DNA of 9,377 nt. Source: Bdellovibrio sp. ZAP7. GTDB lineage: Bacteria > Bacteroidota > Bacteroidia > Flavobacteriales > Flavobacteriaceae. Below the pieces are notes generated by a model, which saw nothing but the letters and a program-made list of their open reading frames with translations, had not been told where the DNA came from and did not search any database. Both the position numbers and the translations under genes were made by a program. Below, piece after piece: positions 6,720-9,377 of the stretch (position 1 is the stretch's first letter; each line of letters starts with the position of its first letter). The stretch lies in NCBI GenBank assembly GCA_943324165.2, contig CALPKO020000032.1, forward strand, positions 1-9,377, written 5' to 3'.

Positions 6720-8252
6720 ATGAGCACAACTAAAAAAATTCAATCCGCTTTAATATCCGTTTTTTCAAAAGACGGACTAGAGCCAATTGTAAGACAACTA
6801 AACAAGCAAAATGTTACAATTTATTCCACCGGAGGAACCGAAGATTTTATAAAAAATCTGGGAATCAACGTTATTCCTGTAGAAGACGTAACCTCGTATC
6901 CTTCTATTTTGGGAGGAAGAGTCAAAACATTGCATCCAAAAATTTTTGGTGGCATTTTGAATCGTCAAGACAACGAAAGCGATGTGCAACAAATGCAAGA
7001 ATTCGATATTCCACAAATTGACCTTGTGATTGTTGATTTATATCCGTTTGAAAAAACAGTCTCGTCTGGCGCATCAGACGAAGTTATAATAGAAAAAATA
7101 GATATTGGTGGTATTTCTTTGATTCGTGCTGCGGCAAAGAATTTTAAAGACACCGCGATTGTTGCTTCTGTAGAAGAATATGGTTTGCTTTTAGACTTAA
7201 TTGAAAGTCAATATGGCGCCACCACTTTAGAAAACAGAAAGTCTTTGGCAACAAAAGCTTTTAATGTAACTTCTCATTATGATGCGGCGATTTTTAATTA
7301 TTTCAATAAAAACGAAGCAGAAACGGTTTTAAAAATCAGCGAAAATAATGGTCAGGTGTTGCGTTATGGAGAAAATCCACATCAAAAAGGGTTTTTCTTT
7401 GGCGATTTTGAAGCTATGTTTTCTAAATTGCATGGTAAAGAGTTGTCTTATAACAATTTGTTAGATGTAGATGCTGCAGTAAATTTAATTGGAGAATTTA
7501 AGAATAACAATCCCACTTTTGCGATTCTAAAACACAACAATGCTTGCGGTTTGGCAACACGGAATACAATTTTAGATGCCTATAATGTTGCATTGGCATG
7601 TGATCCGACTTCAGCATTTGGGGGAGTTTTGATTGCTAATGCAACCATTGATGAAGCAACTGCAAACGAAATCAATAAATTGTTTTGCGAAGTGGTTATT
7701 GCGCCGAACTATGATGAAAAAGCCATCGCTATTTTATCTGAAAAGAAAAACAGAATTATTTTGGTGCAAAATCAAGTTGAATTGCCACAAAAAAATGTTA
7801 GAACTTGCTTGAACGGCATTTTAGTGCAAGAAAGAAACAATATTACCGACAATAAAAACGACTTAAAAACAGTTACTGAAACTGTGCCTTCTGAACAAGA
7901 AATAGAAGATTTGATATTTGCTTCTAAAATTTGTAAAAACACCAAATCGAATACTATTGTTTTTGCTAAAAACGGCACTTTAATTTCATCGGGAACGGGA
8001 CAAACCTCAAGAGTTGATGCTTTGAAACAAGCCATTGAAAAAGCACATACTTTTGGTTTTGGTTTAAAAGGAGCAGTAATGGCAAGCGATGCTTTTTTTC
8101 CGTTTCCAGATTGTGTAGAAATTGCGCATCTTGCTGGAATTTCGGCAGTTATTCAACCCGGAGGTTCTATAAAAGATGAGTTGAGCATTGATTATTGCAA
8201 TGAAAATAAAGTTGCAATGGTATTTACAGGAACACGTCATTTCAAACATTAA
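6720..8252 (+). CDS. purH: Bifunctional AICAR formyltransferase / IMP cyclohydrolase
   Basis: PurH catalyses the last two steps of purine synthesis: formyl transfer from 10-formyl-THF to AICAR, then ring closure to IMP. It acts in the cytosol, normally as a dimer. The 510 residues match the family length. The N-terminal cyclohydrolase (MGS-like) domain, about 8-150, shows ISVFSKDGL, IYSTGGT and PSILGGRVKTLHPKI with Lys69, LVIVDLYPF with Tyr108, KIDIGG with Asp128, and RAAAKN with Lys140, the residues matching known IMPCH active-site positions. The transformylase domain has LRYGENPHQ, ELSYNNLLDVDAA, the catalytic pair Lys271-His272 in KHNNACG, DPTSAFGG, SGTGQTSRVDA and the C-terminal FTGTRHFKH. 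The ATG at 6720 gives the usual start and follows a good -7 element. It stands alone, with hairpins downstream, so it is probably monocistronic. Confidence 0.98.
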   Translation: MSTTKKIQSALISVFSKDGLEPIVRQLNKQNVTIYSTGGTEDFIKNLGINVIPVEDVTSYPSILGGRVKTLHPKIFGGILNRQDNESDVQQMQEFDIPQIDLVIVDLYPFEKTVSSGASDEVIIEKIDIGGISLIRAAAKNFKDTAIVASVEEYGLLLDLIESQYGATTLENRKSLATKAFNVTSHYDAAIFNYFNKNEAETVLKISENNGQVLRYGENPHQKGFFFGDFEAMFSKLHGKELSYNNLLDVDAAVNLIGEFKNNNPTFAILKHNNACGLATRNTILDAYNVALACDPTSAFGGVLIANATIDEATANEINKLFCEVVIAPNYDEKAIAILSEKKNRIILVQNQVELPQKNVRTCLNGILVQERNNITDNKNDLKTVTETVPSEQEIEDLIFASKICKNTKSNTIVFAKNGTLISSGTGQTSRVDALKQAIEKAHTFGFGLKGAVMASDAFFPFPDCVEIAHLAGISAVIQPGGSIKDELSIDYCNENKVAMVFTGTRHFKH

Positions 8253-8270
8253 TTTGTTGTAACTCTTCAG

Positions 8271-8292
8271 CCACACCAATCGATGTGGTTTT
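8271..8292 (+). terminator. Probable purH terminator
   Basis: CCACA (8271-8275) pairs with TGTGG (8284-8288) around an eight-base loop, followed directly by TTTT (8289-8292). It lies 18 bases past the purH stop. The stem is short but G/C-containing and the T-run is well placed. Confidence 0.6.
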
Positions 8293-8311
8293 CAACTTTA
8301 CTTTTGGTGAT

Positions 8312-8345
8312 TTAGCACATTAACGCAAGGGCTTTAATGTGCTAA
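8312..8345. terminator. Strong hairpin, second terminator after purH
   Basis: TTAGCACATTAA (8312-8323) and TTAATGTGCTAA (8334-8345) form a perfect 12-pair stem with a ten-base loop in which two further G-C pairs can form. TTTCTATTGTTTTTG follows on the plus strand, so it can act as a backup terminator for purH. It marks the edge between the purH unit and the AT-rich stretch to the right. Confidence 0.65.
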
Positions 8346-8580
8346 TTTCTATTGTTTTTGATAGTAACAATATGTCGTTATGTGTTGTGTTTTAGAAATA
8401 TTCCCTTACGAAGTGTTTTCAAATTTTCTTAGTAAACATTCTTACGGACTTAAGTCGATATCCTTCTTTTTGCTAGCTTATATAGTTATTAAAAACCAAT
8501 GAGGTTTATTTAGAATATATTTATTGTGCATAATATATTGCTATTGTGTAGGAGAAATGTGCTTCTTGTATGAAGTTGAT
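8346..8580. other. AT-rich intergenic stretch, no gene seen
   Basis: I see no credible coding frame or RNA gene in this part of the 335-base gap before the last gene. It holds a 10-base palindrome GACTTAAGTC (8447-8456), a weak five-pair hairpin AAACC/GGTTT (8493-8507), and a near-duplicate pair AATATATTTATTGTG (8514-8528) and AATATATTGCTATTGTG (8532-8548). Each could be chance given the composition. The length of the gap, just upstream of an ordered repeat array and a promoter, suggests room for regulation or the scar of an insertion. Confidence 0.5.
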
Positions 8581-8636
8581 ACGGTATAAATAGCATATAT
8601 ATACGTTATAAATACGACATATATATGGTATAAAAA
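8581..8636 (+). repeat. Three 12-base cores at exact 22-base spacing (candidate operator/iterons)
   Basis: The cores are ACGGTATAAATA (8581), ACGTTATAAATA (8603) and ATGGTATAAAAA (8625). The first two differ at one position and the third differs from the first at two. Starts are 22 bases apart, about two helical turns, so bound proteins would lie on one face of the DNA. Between cores one and two and cores two and three are similar CATATATATA-like spacers. The array ends 12 bases before a good -7 element and 39 bases before the start of the last gene, in place of a normal -33 element. This fits an activator or repressor array. AT-richness raises the chance of accidental similarity. Confidence 0.55.
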
Positions 8637-8648
8637 TGTATTTATTAT

Positions 8649-8656
8649 TACTTTTG
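8649..8656 (+). promoter_or_regulatory. Candidate -7 promoter element for the last gene
   Basis: TACTTTTG matches TAnnTTTG exactly and lies 19 bases before the ATG at 8676. There is no TTG at the -33 distance; that position is filled by the 22-base-spaced repeats, which hints that expression depends on a protein bound there. Confidence 0.5.
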
Positions 8657-8675
8657 TATTAACAATTCAATTATT

Positions 8676-9377
8676 ATGGCAACGCAAAAAGGACTGGTTT
8701 TACTTGAGGGAACTATTGGCGGAATTAATTTTTATTACAGAAAAGGCAAAGCGGTGGCTCGAAAAGCGGGTGGTGGTTTTAACGGTAAAGCCATTAAAAC
8801 GAAACCGAGCATGATTAGGGTTAGGGAAAACAACTCTGAATTTGGGCATTGTTCTCGTGTGAAAAAGGAGATTCGGATGGCGCTTTTTCCTTTTTTGATG
8901 AATTATAAAGATGGGACTTTACACGGTAGAATGATGCAATTGTTTCAAGGGATTAAGAACTGCGATACATTTTCTGAAAGAGGAAAACGCACAGTGACAA
9001 AAGGTATTGTTAGCCCAGAAGGGCAAAAGCTTTTTAGTGATTTTAGGTTTACGCCGAATTGTTTTGTTGCTCATGCTGTACCGATGAAGGCAAGTTATGA
9101 CGCAATTTCTTGTGTTTATAGCGTTACGGATTTTAATATTAACGCGGTGCGATTTCCAGAGGGAGCTACGCATTTGGAATTGCAATTTGGGGTTTTAGGA
9201 AGTGATTTTGACAATGTTTATAAGTTGTTTATGGCTCCTGTTTTGGTGTTTGAAAAAAGGGTTGAGGTAGCTGGTTTTTCTATGGTTCCCGAAAGTTTGC
9301 CTGAGGTTGGATTGCATAGATTTGCTTTTGTTGGGGTTACTTTTTATCAGGAGGTGAATGGGGTGAACTATGTGTTG
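8676..9377 (+). CDS. Uncharacterised Bacteroidetes protein (glycine-rich N-terminus, RxREN-SEFG motif), cut by the window edge
   Basis: Function unknown. The frame is open for 234 residues to the window end. I recognise the layout from uncharacterised proteins of Flavobacteria and relatives, from memory and without a family number. Residues 5-35 are a glycine-rich, basic beta-type segment (GTIGGINFYYRKG, VARKAGGG). RVRENNSEFG (48-57) is the most typical motif and is followed by a basic helix (RVKKEIRMALFPFL). FPEGATHLEL (160-169) begins a beta-rich second half. VTFYQEVNGVNYVL (221-234) is near the usual C-terminus, so perhaps 20-30 residues are missing. There is no signal peptide or membrane helix, so it is cytosolic or exported by another route. 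The ATG at 8676 follows a -7 element and gives the family-like start. The coding strand is richer in G than its neighbours. A distant relation to DUF6266-like proteins is possible but speculative. Confidence 0.85.
   Translation, partial: MATQKGLVLLEGTIGGINFYYRKGKAVARKAGGGFNGKAIKTKPSMIRVRENNSEFGHCSRVKKEIRMALFPFLMNYKDGTLHGRMMQLFQGIKNCDTFSERGKRTVTKGIVSPEGQKLFSDFRFTPNCFVAHAVPMKASYDAISCVYSVTDFNINAVRFPEGATHLELQFGVLGSDFDNVYKLFMAPVLVFEKRVEVAGFSMVPESLPEVGLHRFAFVGVTFYQEVNGVNYVL

Noticed and set aside
6798..8279. Several open frames of 60-90 codons antisense to purH
   Set aside because: They lie opposite a fully conserved enzyme gene and their products show no domain or compositional sense; they are shadows.
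8447..8456. Palindrome GACTTAAGTC as an operator
   Set aside because: It is a single 10-base palindrome with no second copy and no nearby promoter match; it may be chance.
8557..8589. Ten-codon frame preceded by GGAGAA
   Set aside because: It is very short, Shine-Dalgarno use is weak in Bacteroidetes, and it runs into the repeat array; there is no sign of selection.
8815..8826. TTAGGGTTAGGG, like a telomere repeat
   Set aside because: It is only two units and sits inside a continuous coding frame, where it encodes part of the conserved IRVRE segment.
8919..9185. 88-codon minus-strand frame opposite the last gene
   Set aside because: The plus-strand frame carries recognisable motifs across the whole stretch, so this is a shadow.
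1..9377. CRISPR array, tRNA, rRNA or insertion sequence
   Set aside because: No regular spaced repeats of CRISPR type, no cloverleaf or rRNA sequence and no transposase or terminal repeats were seen.

Overview
The window looks like chromosomal DNA of a Flavobacterium-type Bacteroidetes bacterium. The evidence is strongly AT-rich DNA, A-rich leaders without Shine-Dalgarno sequences, several matches to the Bacteroidetes -7 element TAnnTTTG, a secreted protein with a type IX secretion (T9SS) C-terminal sorting domain, and enzyme sequences of the kind found in that phylum. The genus is an inference.

Layout. Positions 1-2650 and on to 4275 are all on the minus strand. Read in the direction of transcription they give a three-repeat T9SS-secreted protein (4275-2650), a cysteine-rich DUF3109-type protein coupled to it by a one-base stop/start overlap (2650-2081), a hairpin terminator (2018-1997), then nrdB (1796-819) and nrdA (696 to beyond the window start). 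nrdB and nrdA encode the two subunits of aerobic class I ribonucleotide reductase. The order is nrdB-nrdA, with a long hairpin between the genes and a perfect DnaA box overlapping the best candidate promoter. From 4416 the plus strand carries a MarC-family membrane protein and a 66-residue two-helix membrane protein. They converge, nine bases apart, on a MacB/FtsX-type ABC transporter permease (6488-5241). Divergent from the permease is purH (6720-8252), which catalyses the last two steps of IMP synthesis. It is followed by two hairpins. Ribonucleotide reductase and PurH both supply nucleotides, but they lie about 5 kb apart in separate transcription units.

The right end differs in character. 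A 335-base AT-rich non-coding stretch ends in three copies of a 12-base core spaced exactly 22 bases apart. These lie just before a good -7 element and the start of an unfinished gene (8676 to the window end). Its product belongs to a type of Bacteroidetes protein that I recognise only as uncharacterised: a glycine-rich N-terminus, then an RxREN-SEFG motif, and a FYQEVNGV motif near the far end. Its coding strand is visibly richer in G than the neighbours. This gene and its repeat array are the best candidates for something undescribed. The rest is ordinary housekeeping and envelope content with a few notable regulatory details.
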